Assembly: GCA_044222685.1 (NCBI GenBank)
Contig: JBGAMU010000033.1
Span: forward strand, 24,042-88,041
Direction: 5' to 3'
DNA: 64,000 bases
DNA from: JAEUPI01 sp044222685
GTDB taxonomy: Bacteria > Pseudomonadota > Gammaproteobacteria > Burkholderiales > Burkholderiaceae_C
In this document: positions 11,430-19,324 of the stretch, in pieces
How the letters are laid out: every line of letters starts with the position of its first letter
How positions within the stretch are numbered: position 1 is the stretch's first letter
The notes under the pieces: model-generated
Seen by the model: only the letters and a program-made list of their open reading frames with translations
The model's database searches: none
Told to the model about the DNA's origin: nothing
Translations under genes and position numbers: made by a program

Positions 11430-11450
11430 GGGGTAATCTGACCGCCTGGA

Positions 11451-12572
11451 ATGACCCCACAGAGCATGCGCGTGCCCGACCACAACGACAAGACCTCGCA
11501 GGTCGACGATGAACGGGTACTGGCCGTCGAGCCGCTGCCGCCGCCGGAACAGCTGATCCGCTTCTTCCCGGTGGCCGGCGGGCCGATCGAGGGGTTCGTG
11601 GCGTCCAGCCGCGACCGCGTGCGGCGCATCGTGCACGGCCTGGACGACCGGCTGCTGGTGGTGATCGGGCCCTGCTCGGTGCACGATCCGCGCTCGGCGA
11701 TGGACTATGCGCAGCGGCTGGCGACGTTGCGGCCCGAACTCGACGACGCGCTCGAGATCGTGATGCGCGTGTACTTCGAGAAGCCGCGCACCACCGTCGG
11801 CTGGAAGGGCCTGATCAACGACCCGCACCTGGACGGCACCTTCCGCATCAACGAAGGCTTGCGCATCGCGCGCGCGCTGCTGATCGACATCAACGCGCTC
11901 GGTGTCCCGGCCGGCGGCGAACTGCTCGACACCTCGAGCCCGCAGTACATGGCCGACCTGCTGAGCTGGGGTGCGATCGGCGCGCGCACCACCGAGAGCC
12001 AGGTGCACCGCGAGCTGGCCAGCGGCTTCTCGGCGGCGATCGGCTTCAAGAACAGCACCGAAGGCAATGTGCGCGTGGCGATCGACGCCGTCATCGCGGC
12101 CAGCCAGCCGCACAGCTTCCTGGGCGTGCACAAGAGCGGCCAGATCGCGATGGTGCACACCGCCGGCAACCCCGACGGCCACGTGATCCTGCGCGGCGGC
12201 ACGGTGCCGAACTACGACGCCGCCAGCGTGGCGACGGCCTGCGACACGCTGGAGAAGGCGACGCGCCACCCTGGCGTGATGGTCGACTGCTCGCACGGCA
12301 ACAGCGAGAAGAGCCACACGAAGCAGATCGAGGTCGTGCGCGACGTGGCCCGGCAGCTGGCGCAGGGCAGCCGACAGGTGTTCGGCGTGATGATCGAGAG
12401 CCACCTCGTCGCCGGCGCGCAGGGCCTCAAGCCCGGCCACACCGACCGCCGCCAGCTCACCTACGGTCAGAGCATCACCGACGCCTGCATCGGCTGGGAC
12501 GACTCGGCGGCGCTGCTGGGCGAGCTGGCCGATGCGGTGCGCATGCGCCACACGCGGGTGGGCCGCGCATGA
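11451..12572 (+). CDS. aroG: Class I 3-deoxy-7-phosphoheptulonate (DAHP) synthase
   Basis: 373 residues, about 20 more than E. coli AroG because of an N-terminal extension. It joins phosphoenolpyruvate and erythrose 4-phosphate in the first step of aromatic amino acid synthesis. Diagnostic blocks are VIGPCSVHDP, FEKPRTTVGWKGLINDP, GARTTESQVHRELASG and VDCSHGNSEK. Which amino acid inhibits it cannot be read safely. ATG at 11451 is chosen; ATG at 11466 is a close alternative, and neither has a strong ribosome site. It shares its upstream region with the paa operon and overlaps the next gene by 4 bases. Confidence 0.93.
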   Translation: MTPQSMRVPDHNDKTSQVDDERVLAVEPLPPPEQLIRFFPVAGGPIEGFVASSRDRVRRIVHGLDDRLLVVIGPCSVHDPRSAMDYAQRLATLRPELDDALEIVMRVYFEKPRTTVGWKGLINDPHLDGTFRINEGLRIARALLIDINALGVPAGGELLDTSSPQYMADLLSWGAIGARTTESQVHRELASGFSAAIGFKNSTEGNVRVAIDAVIAASQPHSFLGVHKSGQIAMVHTAGNPDGHVILRGGTVPNYDAASVATACDTLEKATRHPGVMVDCSHGNSEKSHTKQIEVVRDVARQLAQGSRQVFGVMIESHLVAGAQGLKPGHTDRRQLTYGQSITDACIGWDDSAALLGELADAVRMRHTRVGRA

Positions 12573-13666
12573 CAGTGCCGCTCGGCCGGCGTCGCGCGCT
12601 GACGCTTGCCGCCGGCGCCGCGCTGGCGATGCCGATGCTCGGCTGCAGCGCCGGCGGCGACACGTCGCCCGGCTCTACGCGCAGCTGGCGCATGGGCTTC
12701 TCCAGCCTGCCGCCGCGGCAGACCCTCCAAGACGTGATACGCACGATCGACACCTGGAGCCCGCGCGCCGAGCTGGCCATCATCCACGAGGAGCTGCCGT
12801 GGACCGACCTGCTGGGCGGCATGTCGGCCGACGCGATCCTGGCGCGCGACAAGGTCGGCCTGGTCGACTACTACCGCCGCGTCAAGGGCCTGCAGCTGGT
12901 CTTCGTGGCCGACCTCACCGACGGCCTGTCGCGGGCCGAAGAGGCGCCGCAGCTGCGCGCGCTCGGCCGCAGCATCGCCGAGGTCGCGGTGCAGCAGGTC
13001 TACCGCGAATATGTCGAGGCGGTGGTGCGTGTGCTACGCCCGGAGTTCATGGGCCTGGCCGCCGAGACCAACCTGATCCGCGCTGCCGCGCCCGGTATCT
13101 ACGCGTCGGTGAAGACGGCGGCCAATCTGGCAGCGGGTGACGTGATTCGCAGCGGCCGCCCCACCACGCTGTTCGTCAGCGTGCAGGTCGAGACCGCGTG
13201 GGGGCGCCTGGGCGGCACCGGCCCGTACGTCGGCATCGCGACCGACCGGGCGGACTTCCCTTTCATGCAGATGATCGGGCTGTCGTCGTATCCGTACTTC
13301 GCCTATCCGACGCCCGAGGACATGCCGGCCGACTACTACACGCGTGTCCTCGCCGGCGCCCCCGCGCTGCCGGCGATGGTGGTCGAAGGCGGCTGGCCGA
13401 GCGCCGGCGCCAGCGCCAACGGGCAGACCTTTCAGTCGTCGACCGCGCTGCAGGCGCGCTACATCACGCGCCACGCCGCGCTGCTCGACAGCATCGGCGC
13501 GCTCGGCTGGCTGCAGCTGGAGTTCGCCGACATCGACGTCGCGGCGCTGCCACCGCCGCTGCCGCCCAACCTGCCGCTGTTCGTCACGCTCGGGCTGGTG
13601 GACAGCCAGTACGGGGCCAAGCCTGCGCTGGCGCAGTGGGACGCGTTGTTCGCGCGGCCGCGCTGA
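12569..13666 (+). CDS. Lipoprotein resembling a clan GH-A glycoside hydrolase
   Basis: 365 residues. The N-terminus (MTVPLGRRRAL, hydrophobic run, MLGC at 23-26) is a lipoprotein signal with an arginine-rich, possibly Tat-type, front. The body looks like a TIM barrel: a predicted acid/base Glu near E166 (GLAAETN) and a predicted nucleophile E273 in VVEGGWPS, which resembles the E-x-GWPS of beta-1,3-glucanase and galactanase families. The conventional Asn-Glu pair at the acid/base site is not seen; here the order is Glu-Thr-Asn, so activity is uncertain. Translation is probably coupled to aroG (ATGA overlap), an odd pairing. Confidence 0.6.
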   Translation: MTVPLGRRRALTLAAGAALAMPMLGCSAGGDTSPGSTRSWRMGFSSLPPRQTLQDVIRTIDTWSPRAELAIIHEELPWTDLLGGMSADAILARDKVGLVDYYRRVKGLQLVFVADLTDGLSRAEEAPQLRALGRSIAEVAVQQVYREYVEAVVRVLRPEFMGLAAETNLIRAAAPGIYASVKTAANLAAGDVIRSGRPTTLFVSVQVETAWGRLGGTGPYVGIATDRADFPFMQMIGLSSYPYFAYPTPEDMPADYYTRVLAGAPALPAMVVEGGWPSAGASANGQTFQSSTALQARYITRHAALLDSIGALGWLQLEFADIDVAALPPPLPPNLPLFVTLGLVDSQYGAKPALAQWDALFARPR

Positions 13667-13695
13667 GCCCGCCACTACGGTGACAATCGGCGGGC
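13667..13695. terminator. Hairpin between convergent genes
   Basis: GCCCGCC at 13667-13673 pairs with GGCGGGC at 13689-13695 around a 15-base loop. It begins directly after the stop of the lipoprotein gene and contains the stop of the opposing marR gene. No T tract, so only a possible bidirectional terminator. Confidence 0.4.
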
Positions 13696-14265
13696 AGAAC
13701 AAGGCGCATCGATGAAGTCACGCACTCCCGCACCCCCACCCCCCGCCTCACCCGCCAACGAGCCCACCAAGTCCACCGGCGACACCGCGCCCGGCGGCGG
13801 CGCGATCCGCGGCCTGCCGGCACCGCCGGCCAAGCGCAGCACACTCAGTGCGCCGAGGGCAGCGCGCTCATGCTCGAGCAAGCGCAGCGTGCAACGCCGC
13901 GCCAGGGCAGCACCGGCCGCGGTGGCGCGAATGTGCTGCATGCGCGCATCGGCCTCGCTGCGGCTGCGCTGCACCAGGCCGCGCGACTCCAGACGGTCGA
14001 GCCAGACCGCGATGTTCGGCGGCGTCACCGCCAGCGCGCGCGCCAGCTGCCGCGCCGTGACGTCGGGATTGGCCTGCACCAGCGCGAGCATCGTGTATTC
14101 GACCTTGCGCAGCTTGGACGCGCGGCCGACCTCGTCGTCGAACACCTGCGAGGTGACGATCGCGGCCTGCGCCAGCTGGTAGCCCACCAACCCATGGAGC
14201 TCGCCTTCGGCCAGTCGCGTCAGCGGCGTGCGGTCCAGCGGTGCGGTGGTCGGCGTACGGGGCAT
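13675..14265 (-). CDS. MarR-family transcriptional regulator with Gly-rich tail
   Basis: 196 residues. The winged-helix core is clear: KLRKVEYTMLALVQANPDVTARQLARALAVTPPNIAVWLDRLESRGLVQRSRSEADAR, with the wing and dimerisation helices around it. MarR proteins are normally about 150 residues; here about 45 extra, Gly/Pro/Ala-rich residues follow (AGEAGGGGAG). The tail could be a real extension or the result of a lost stop codon. The gene is divergent from the tannase-family esterase 203 bases away, which it may control. ATG at 14265 is the start that gives a normal N-terminus. Confidence 0.8.
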   Translation of the reverse strand: MPRTPTTAPLDRTPLTRLAEGELHGLVGYQLAQAAIVTSQVFDDEVGRASKLRKVEYTMLALVQANPDVTARQLARALAVTPPNIAVWLDRLESRGLVQRSRSEADARMQHIRATAAGAALARRCTLRLLEHERAALGALSVLRLAGGAGRPRIAPPPGAVSPVDLVGSLAGEAGGGGAGVRDFIDAPCSARRLSP

Positions 14266-14377
14266 GCGGCGGGTCGTGTCACCAACGATGCGATCGGGCC
14301 GATCGCCAGGCGCTCGAATGTACCGAACCGGCGGGCTCGCCGCGTGACCCTGGAAAACCCGGCCACTGCGCTGCAGA

Positions 14378-14399
14378 TCAATAACTAACATAACGAAAT
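14378..14399. promoter_or_regulatory. AT-rich patch in the marR/esterase divergent region
   Basis: An AT-rich run containing ATAACTAACATAACG stands out in very GC-rich surroundings, 70 bases before the esterase start. It holds two related TAAC steps and may be a promoter or MarR site. The downstream esterase ATG has AGGAGA at 14456-14461. Confidence 0.35.
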
Positions 14400-14468
14400 C
14401 CGCCCCAGCGCCCCGAGAGGCGTCGCGGATAGATCGTTCTGAACGTAATCCATTCCAGGAGACATCGC

Positions 14469-16229
14469 ATGACCACGCCGACTTTCGGCCCGCTGACACG
14501 CGGCCTGCTTGCGCTGGCCTTGTCTGCAGCCCCGGCGCTCGCAGCCGCCGACGAAGGCGGCCGCCATTCGCGCCTGCCGCGCCTGGCTCCGGCCAAGCCG
14601 GCCACCCTGATCGGCACCTGCGAAGCGCTGGCAGTGCCACTCGCCACGCTGGCGAACACCACGATCAGCGCCACCACCACCGTGCCCGCCGGCACGCTGA
14701 CGCTGGCCGGACAGCCGGTGCCGGAACACTGCCGCGTGACCGGCCGCATGCACGAGCGCGTGAGTCCGGCCGATGGCAAGACCTACGCCATCGGCTTCGA
14801 AGTGCGGCTGCCGATGGCCTGGAACGGCCGCTTCTGGCACCAGGGCAACGGCGGCATCGACGGCAGCGTGGTGCCTGCCACCGGCACTTTCGGCGGCGGC
14901 CCCACCACCGGCGCGCTGCTGCAGGGGTTTGCAGTGCTCAGTTCCGATGCCGGCCACACGCTCGCGCAGGGCGGGCCGGCCTTCGGCTTCGATCCGCAGG
15001 CGCGACTGGACTACGGCTACCAGGCCGTGGGCAAGCTGACGCCGATGGCCAAGCAACTGATCGCGCTCGCCTACGGCAAGGGACCCGATCGCTCCTACTT
15101 CGGCGGCTGCTCCAACGGCGGTCGACACACGCTGATCGCGGCCGCCCGCTACGCCGACGACTATGACGGCTTCCTGGCCGGCGCGCCCGGCTTCAACCTG
15201 CCACTGGCGGCGCTGGCCAACATCTTCGGTGGCCAGCGCTACGCCAGCGTGGCCATCGGCGACCCCGCCACGCCGGCGGGCCTGGAGACGGCCTTCACCG
15301 CGGCCGAGCGCAAGACGGTGGCCAACGCCGTGCTGGCGCGCTGCGACGCGCTCGACGGTGTGGTCGACGGCCTGGTCCAGGACACGCGCACCTGCCAGCG
15401 CCGCTTCGACTTCATGCGCGACGTACCCACTTGCCCCGGCGCGCGCGACGGCAGTTGCCTCTCGCTGGCACAGAAGATCGCGATCGAGCCGATCTTCAGC
15501 GGCGCCACCACCCGCAACGGGCACCCGTTCTACGCCAGCTTTCCGTTCGACAGCGGCATCGGCGCGGGCGGCATTCCGTTCTGGGAGTTCACGGCTCCGC
15601 TGAATCTCGACTCCGGCGCCGTCGGCGTGATATTCAAGGTGCCGCCGTCACTCGACGCGCTGACCAAGGGGCCGGCATGGGCCTTGGGGGCCGACATCGA
15701 CGCCACGCTGGCCGAGCTGTTCGCCACCAACGCCACCTTCACCGAGTCGGCCATGAGCTTCATGACACCACCCGACGCCACCGACCTGGCGGACGTGCGT
15801 CGGCGCGGGGCGAAGATGATCGTCTACCACGGGGTCAGCGACCCGATCTTCTCGATCGACGACACCAAGCGCTGGTTCCGCGGCGTCGATCGGCGCAGCG
15901 GCGGCGACGCCGACAGCTTCGCCCGCCTGTACCCGGTACCCGGCATGGGCCATTGCTCGGGTGGCCCGGCCACCGATCAGGCCGACTTCGTCACCCCGCT
16001 GGTGAACTGGGTCGAGCGCGGCAAGGCGCCGCAGAGCATCCTGGCCACGGCGCGGGGCGCGGGCAATACGGGCGGCGCCAACGCCGAGGTGCCGGCCGAC
16101 TGGTCGCCCGCGCGCACGCGGCCGCTGTGCCCGTATCCCTCAGTGGCACGCTACAAGGGCCATGGCAGCGTCGAGGCGGCGAGCAGCTTCGTCTGCCGGG
16201 GCGACGGAGCGCACGACCGGCGCGACTAG
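14469..16229 (+). CDS. Secreted tannase / feruloyl esterase / MHETase-family esterase
   Basis: 586 residues with a Sec signal peptide (LALALSAAPALAAADE). The adjacent-cysteine catalytic layout of tannase-family esterases is complete: C214-S215 (FGGCSNGGR) with the nucleophile serine, D458 (YHGVSDP) and H495-C496 (GMGHCSGG), the CS-D-HC arrangement where a disulfide links the catalytic loops. A calcium-site-like loop (CDALDGVVDG) lies at about 292-301. The family splits aromatic acid esters: gallate esters, feruloylated polymers, and mono(hydroxyethyl) terephthalate in Ideonella. The substrate here cannot be named. Divergent MarR gene suggests induction by an aromatic acid. Confidence 0.85.
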   Translation: MTTPTFGPLTRGLLALALSAAPALAAADEGGRHSRLPRLAPAKPATLIGTCEALAVPLATLANTTISATTTVPAGTLTLAGQPVPEHCRVTGRMHERVSPADGKTYAIGFEVRLPMAWNGRFWHQGNGGIDGSVVPATGTFGGGPTTGALLQGFAVLSSDAGHTLAQGGPAFGFDPQARLDYGYQAVGKLTPMAKQLIALAYGKGPDRSYFGGCSNGGRHTLIAAARYADDYDGFLAGAPGFNLPLAALANIFGGQRYASVAIGDPATPAGLETAFTAAERKTVANAVLARCDALDGVVDGLVQDTRTCQRRFDFMRDVPTCPGARDGSCLSLAQKIAIEPIFSGATTRNGHPFYASFPFDSGIGAGGIPFWEFTAPLNLDSGAVGVIFKVPPSLDALTKGPAWALGADIDATLAELFATNATFTESAMSFMTPPDATDLADVRRRGAKMIVYHGVSDPIFSIDDTKRWFRGVDRRSGGDADSFARLYPVPGMGHCSGGPATDQADFVTPLVNWVERGKAPQSILATARGAGNTGGANAEVPADWSPARTRPLCPYPSVARYKGHGSVEAASSFVCRGDGAHDRRD

Positions 16230-16243
16230 ATCGCTGCGCTCGC

Positions 16244-16272
16244 GCGGCTGGAAGAGCCCGCTGCGCAGCCGC
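16244..16272. terminator. Hairpin between convergent esterase and luxR genes
   Basis: GCGGCTG at 16244-16250 pairs with CAGCCGC at 16266-16272, loop of 15 bases. It fills the 44-base space between the two stop codons. No T tract. Confidence 0.35.
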
Positions 16273-16273
16273 C

Positions 16274-18868
16274 TCAATCGGTGGCCTGCACCAGCCCCAG
16301 CCGGTGAGCGGCGCTCACGGCCTCGGCGCGTGTGGCCACGCCGAGCTTGACGAAGATCGATGCCAGGTGGTGGTCGATCGTGCGTGTCGACCGTGACAGC
16401 CGCTCGCCGATCTGCCTGCTGCGCAGGCCCTGCGCCAGCAACGTCAGCACCTGCACCTCCTTGAGCGTCAATCCCGCCGGGTGCTCCTGCGTGGTCGCGC
16501 GCGGGCCGCGCGGCAGCCCCCGCACGCCGGCCATGCGCAGGCTGCGCCGCACACGCTCGATCATCGGCGCGGCGCCGAGTGATTCGAAGATGGCCAGCGC
16601 CTCGCGCAGCGCGCCTTCATCGCCGTCGATCAGCGCGCGGGCGTGTTCGTACGGGCAACCGAGTGCGCACCAGGCCTCGGCGGAGGCGCGCCAGTCTCCG
16701 CACATCTGCAAGACGTACGGCCGCGCCATGTCGTCACCCGGCGTCACCGACTGGCCGGCGCGCCACAGCCAGAACGTGCTTTCGCCGAGCGCCCACGGCA
16801 TGCGGCAGCGCTCGGCCAGGTCGGCGCCGATCTGCGCCTCGGTCGCGCAGGCCGCGAGGTCACCGGCCAGCCACGCCGCCTCGGCGCGCGCCACCACCAT
16901 CGGCCCGATGCGCTGCAGCTCGCCGGTGTCGAGCGCCAGCGTGCGTGCTTCGTCGAGCAGCTCGTGCGCGCCGGGGTCGCCGCGGCGCATTCGCAAGGCG
17001 CCCAGCGTCACCAGCGCCGGGATGCGACTGACGTTGGGCAAGCCGGCTCGATGGACCAGCCCGGCCGCCTCGGCCGCGGCCACAGACCAGCGGCCCTGCT
17101 CGTAGTGGGCGCGTGCACGCCAGGCCATCAGATAGAAGGTCCATGCATCGAGGTCGCGTTCGACGCAATAGGCAATGCCGTCGTCGAAGTAGCGCCAGGC
17201 CGCGGCGTAGTCGCGCAGCTCCACGCCGCAGCTCGTCAGGTTGGCATAGGCACGGCCGGCGTGTTCTTCCAGGTCGTGGGCCAGCGCGATCTGCAGGCTG
17301 CGCTCGAGCAACGGCCATCCCGCTTCGTCGCCGTCGCGGATGCGCGCGGTGCCCACGTTGTTCAGCGCATGCGCCAGGATCTCGGTGGCGCCCAGCGCTT
17401 CCGCGAGCGAGATCGCGCGTTCGCCCCACGACACCGCGGCCGGCGCATCGTCGGCCAGCATCGCCAGCTGCGCCGCGTTGCTGCAGGCCATCGCCAGCTC
17501 GGTGCCGGCGGGCAGCGGCTCGAGCGTGGCGATCGCGGTTTGCGCGTGCCGGCGTGCGAGCTCGCCGTGGCCGAGAAACCAGTGCAGCCGCGACAACCAG
17601 CGCAGCGTGTCGCCCTCGCGGTCGCGGCGGCCCAGCCGACGCCACAAACCGAGCGCCGTCTCGCGGCCGGCCACCGCGCTGGCAATGTCGCCGACCAGGT
17701 AGCACTCGTAGGCATGGGCTTCGGTGAACTGGGCGCGCTGGGCGGCGTCGAGCGCGCTCGTGTGCGCCAGCAGCGTGGCGTAGTGCGCCGCGGCCTCGCG
17801 ATGCGCACCCTGCCGCGCCGCTTGCTGCGCCGCTGCGGGCGCATGCAGGCGCACCGCCTCGCTGTCGCCGGCTTGCGCCGCGTGGTGCACCAGGCGGGCC
17901 AGCGACGGCGGCGGCACGCCATCGGCCTGCAAGGCCTGCAGCGTCAACCGGTGCAGGACGCGCAAGCGCGTCGGTGCCAACGACTCGAGCACAGCCTGCC
18001 GCGCGAGCTCGTGGCGGAACACGAAGGTCTGCGACTCGCCGGTCAGGATGCCGCTGCGCAGGCAGTCGTCGATGGCCGCAGCCTCGGCAGCGGCCAGCTC
18101 GTCAAGCAGCCCGGCCTCGACGCGCGGGCCAGCCACCGCCGCCATCTCGAGCACCGCGCGCGCCGACGCCGACAACCGCGCACTGCGGCTCAGCACCGCG
18201 TCGCGCACGCTGGCCGGAATGCGGCTGCCGCCGGCGGCCAGCACCTCGGTGACGAAGAACGGGTTGCCGCCGGTGGCCTGGTGCAGTGCCACCGCGTCGA
18301 CGGGTTGGTCGGCGACGAGCTGGCGCACGCCATCGAGCGACAGCGGCCGCAAGGCCAGGCGCTGCACGCCGGTGGTCGCCAGATCGCCGAGCAGCAGGCG
18401 CACCGGGTGGGTGGGGCCGAGCTCGTCGTCGCGGCAGCTCGCCACCAGCAGCGAACGCGTACGCGCGATGCGGCGTCCCAGGTGGCGCAGCAGGTCGAGC
18501 GTGGCCTCGTCGGCCCAGTGCAGGTCCTCGACGATCACCAGGGCGGGCAACACGGTGAGCTGCTCCACGCAGGCCGCGAACACACGCGGCCGCGGTGCGT
18601 CGCCGGCCAGCAGCGCGCGCAGTGCGCCGCCGGACTGCCCGGCGACGTCGTGCAGCGGCCCCAGCGGCCGCGGTGTCTGCAGTGCGTCGCACAGGCCCCA
18701 CCACACCGGCGCAGTGGCCGGCTGCGCGTCGGCCAGCGCGTGCAGCAGCGCGCTCTTGCCGATGCCGGCTTCGCCTTCGACGACGACGAGCGCGCCGCTG
18801 CCGGCGCGGGCGCGCGCCAGCAGCGTCTGCAGCTGCGCCAGCGCGTCGTCGCGCTCGAGCAGCGTCAT
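16274..18868 (-). CDS. Large ATP-binding LuxR (LAL/MalT-type) regulator
   Basis: 864 residues from the ATG at 18868; longer frames run into the neighbouring gene. N-terminal NTPase: Walker A GEAGIGKSAL at about 32-41 and a Walker B-like LVIVEDLHWAD. The middle is a long helical-repeat region of paired Ala/Leu-rich helices, like the TPR array of MalT. The C-terminal 60 residues are a LuxR helix-turn-helix (LTLKEVQVLTLLAQGL, then SRSTRTIDHHLASIFVKLGV). Such proteins bind an inducer with the repeat region and ATP with the NTPase. The target genes are unknown; the DUF4242 gene just upstream on the same strand is one candidate. Confidence 0.88.
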   Translation of the reverse strand: MTLLERDDALAQLQTLLARARAGSGALVVVEGEAGIGKSALLHALADAQPATAPVWWGLCDALQTPRPLGPLHDVAGQSGGALRALLAGDAPRPRVFAACVEQLTVLPALVIVEDLHWADEATLDLLRHLGRRIARTRSLLVASCRDDELGPTHPVRLLLGDLATTGVQRLALRPLSLDGVRQLVADQPVDAVALHQATGGNPFFVTEVLAAGGSRIPASVRDAVLSRSARLSASARAVLEMAAVAGPRVEAGLLDELAAAEAAAIDDCLRSGILTGESQTFVFRHELARQAVLESLAPTRLRVLHRLTLQALQADGVPPPSLARLVHHAAQAGDSEAVRLHAPAAAQQAARQGAHREAAAHYATLLAHTSALDAAQRAQFTEAHAYECYLVGDIASAVAGRETALGLWRRLGRRDREGDTLRWLSRLHWFLGHGELARRHAQTAIATLEPLPAGTELAMACSNAAQLAMLADDAPAAVSWGERAISLAEALGATEILAHALNNVGTARIRDGDEAGWPLLERSLQIALAHDLEEHAGRAYANLTSCGVELRDYAAAWRYFDDGIAYCVERDLDAWTFYLMAWRARAHYEQGRWSVAAAEAAGLVHRAGLPNVSRIPALVTLGALRMRRGDPGAHELLDEARTLALDTGELQRIGPMVVARAEAAWLAGDLAACATEAQIGADLAERCRMPWALGESTFWLWRAGQSVTPGDDMARPYVLQMCGDWRASAEAWCALGCPYEHARALIDGDEGALREALAIFESLGAAPMIERVRRSLRMAGVRGLPRGPRATTQEHPAGLTLKEVQVLTLLAQGLRSRQIGERLSRSTRTIDHHLASIFVKLGVATRAEAVSAAHRLGLVQATD

Positions 18869-18935
18869 GGGCAGCGGCCCGGATCCGGCGCGTGCACCGG
18901 CAGAGCCGGCCGAAGGCGGCACCGGGCGACCCGGC

Positions 18936-19208
18936 CTAGTGCAGGAAGTACGGATCGAGCACGCGCACTTCGGAGATGCGATCCACCGGCAGGCCATTGA
19001 CCTGCGCGGCGACGCGGATCGCCTCCGGCGACGGGCCGTCGTAGATGCAGAAGCTCTTGCGGCGGTCCGAGGTGAAGTACGAGTTCACCCAGCTCACGCC
19101 TTCCTTGAGGTTCTTGCCGACGACGCTCAGGCAGACCTGGGCGCCCTCGGCATTGGTCGGCAGGCCGAAGCCGTCGGGGAAGGTGCGTTCGACGATGTAA
19201 CGGGGCAT
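18936..19208 (-). CDS. DUF4242 small protein (possible metal-binding)
   Basis: 90 residues. The beginning MPRYIVERTFPDG and the central VSWVNSYFTSDRRKSFCIYDGPSPEAIR match the DUF4242 family, whose Streptomyces member binds nickel. Predicted ferredoxin-like fold, no signal. It precedes the large LuxR regulator by 67 bases and could be co-transcribed with it. The function is unknown. Confidence 0.8.
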   Translation of the reverse strand: MPRYIVERTFPDGFGLPTNAEGAQVCLSVVGKNLKEGVSWVNSYFTSDRRKSFCIYDGPSPEAIRVAAQVNGLPVDRISEVRVLDPYFLH

Positions 19209-19324
19209 GGTGGGCTCCTTGGCGAAATGGGGTTGCAGGAGCCGTCACGATAGGAAACCGCTGCGTCGCCGAATACGGCTGAACTACCCAGATTGCCGAG
19301 CCGCGCTGCCAGGAAGACGCCACG

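Noticed and set aside
9742..11460. 572-residue frame alongside paaH as a separate gene
   Set aside because: It is an out-of-frame reading of paaH, rich in Arg and Gly with no recognisable domain.
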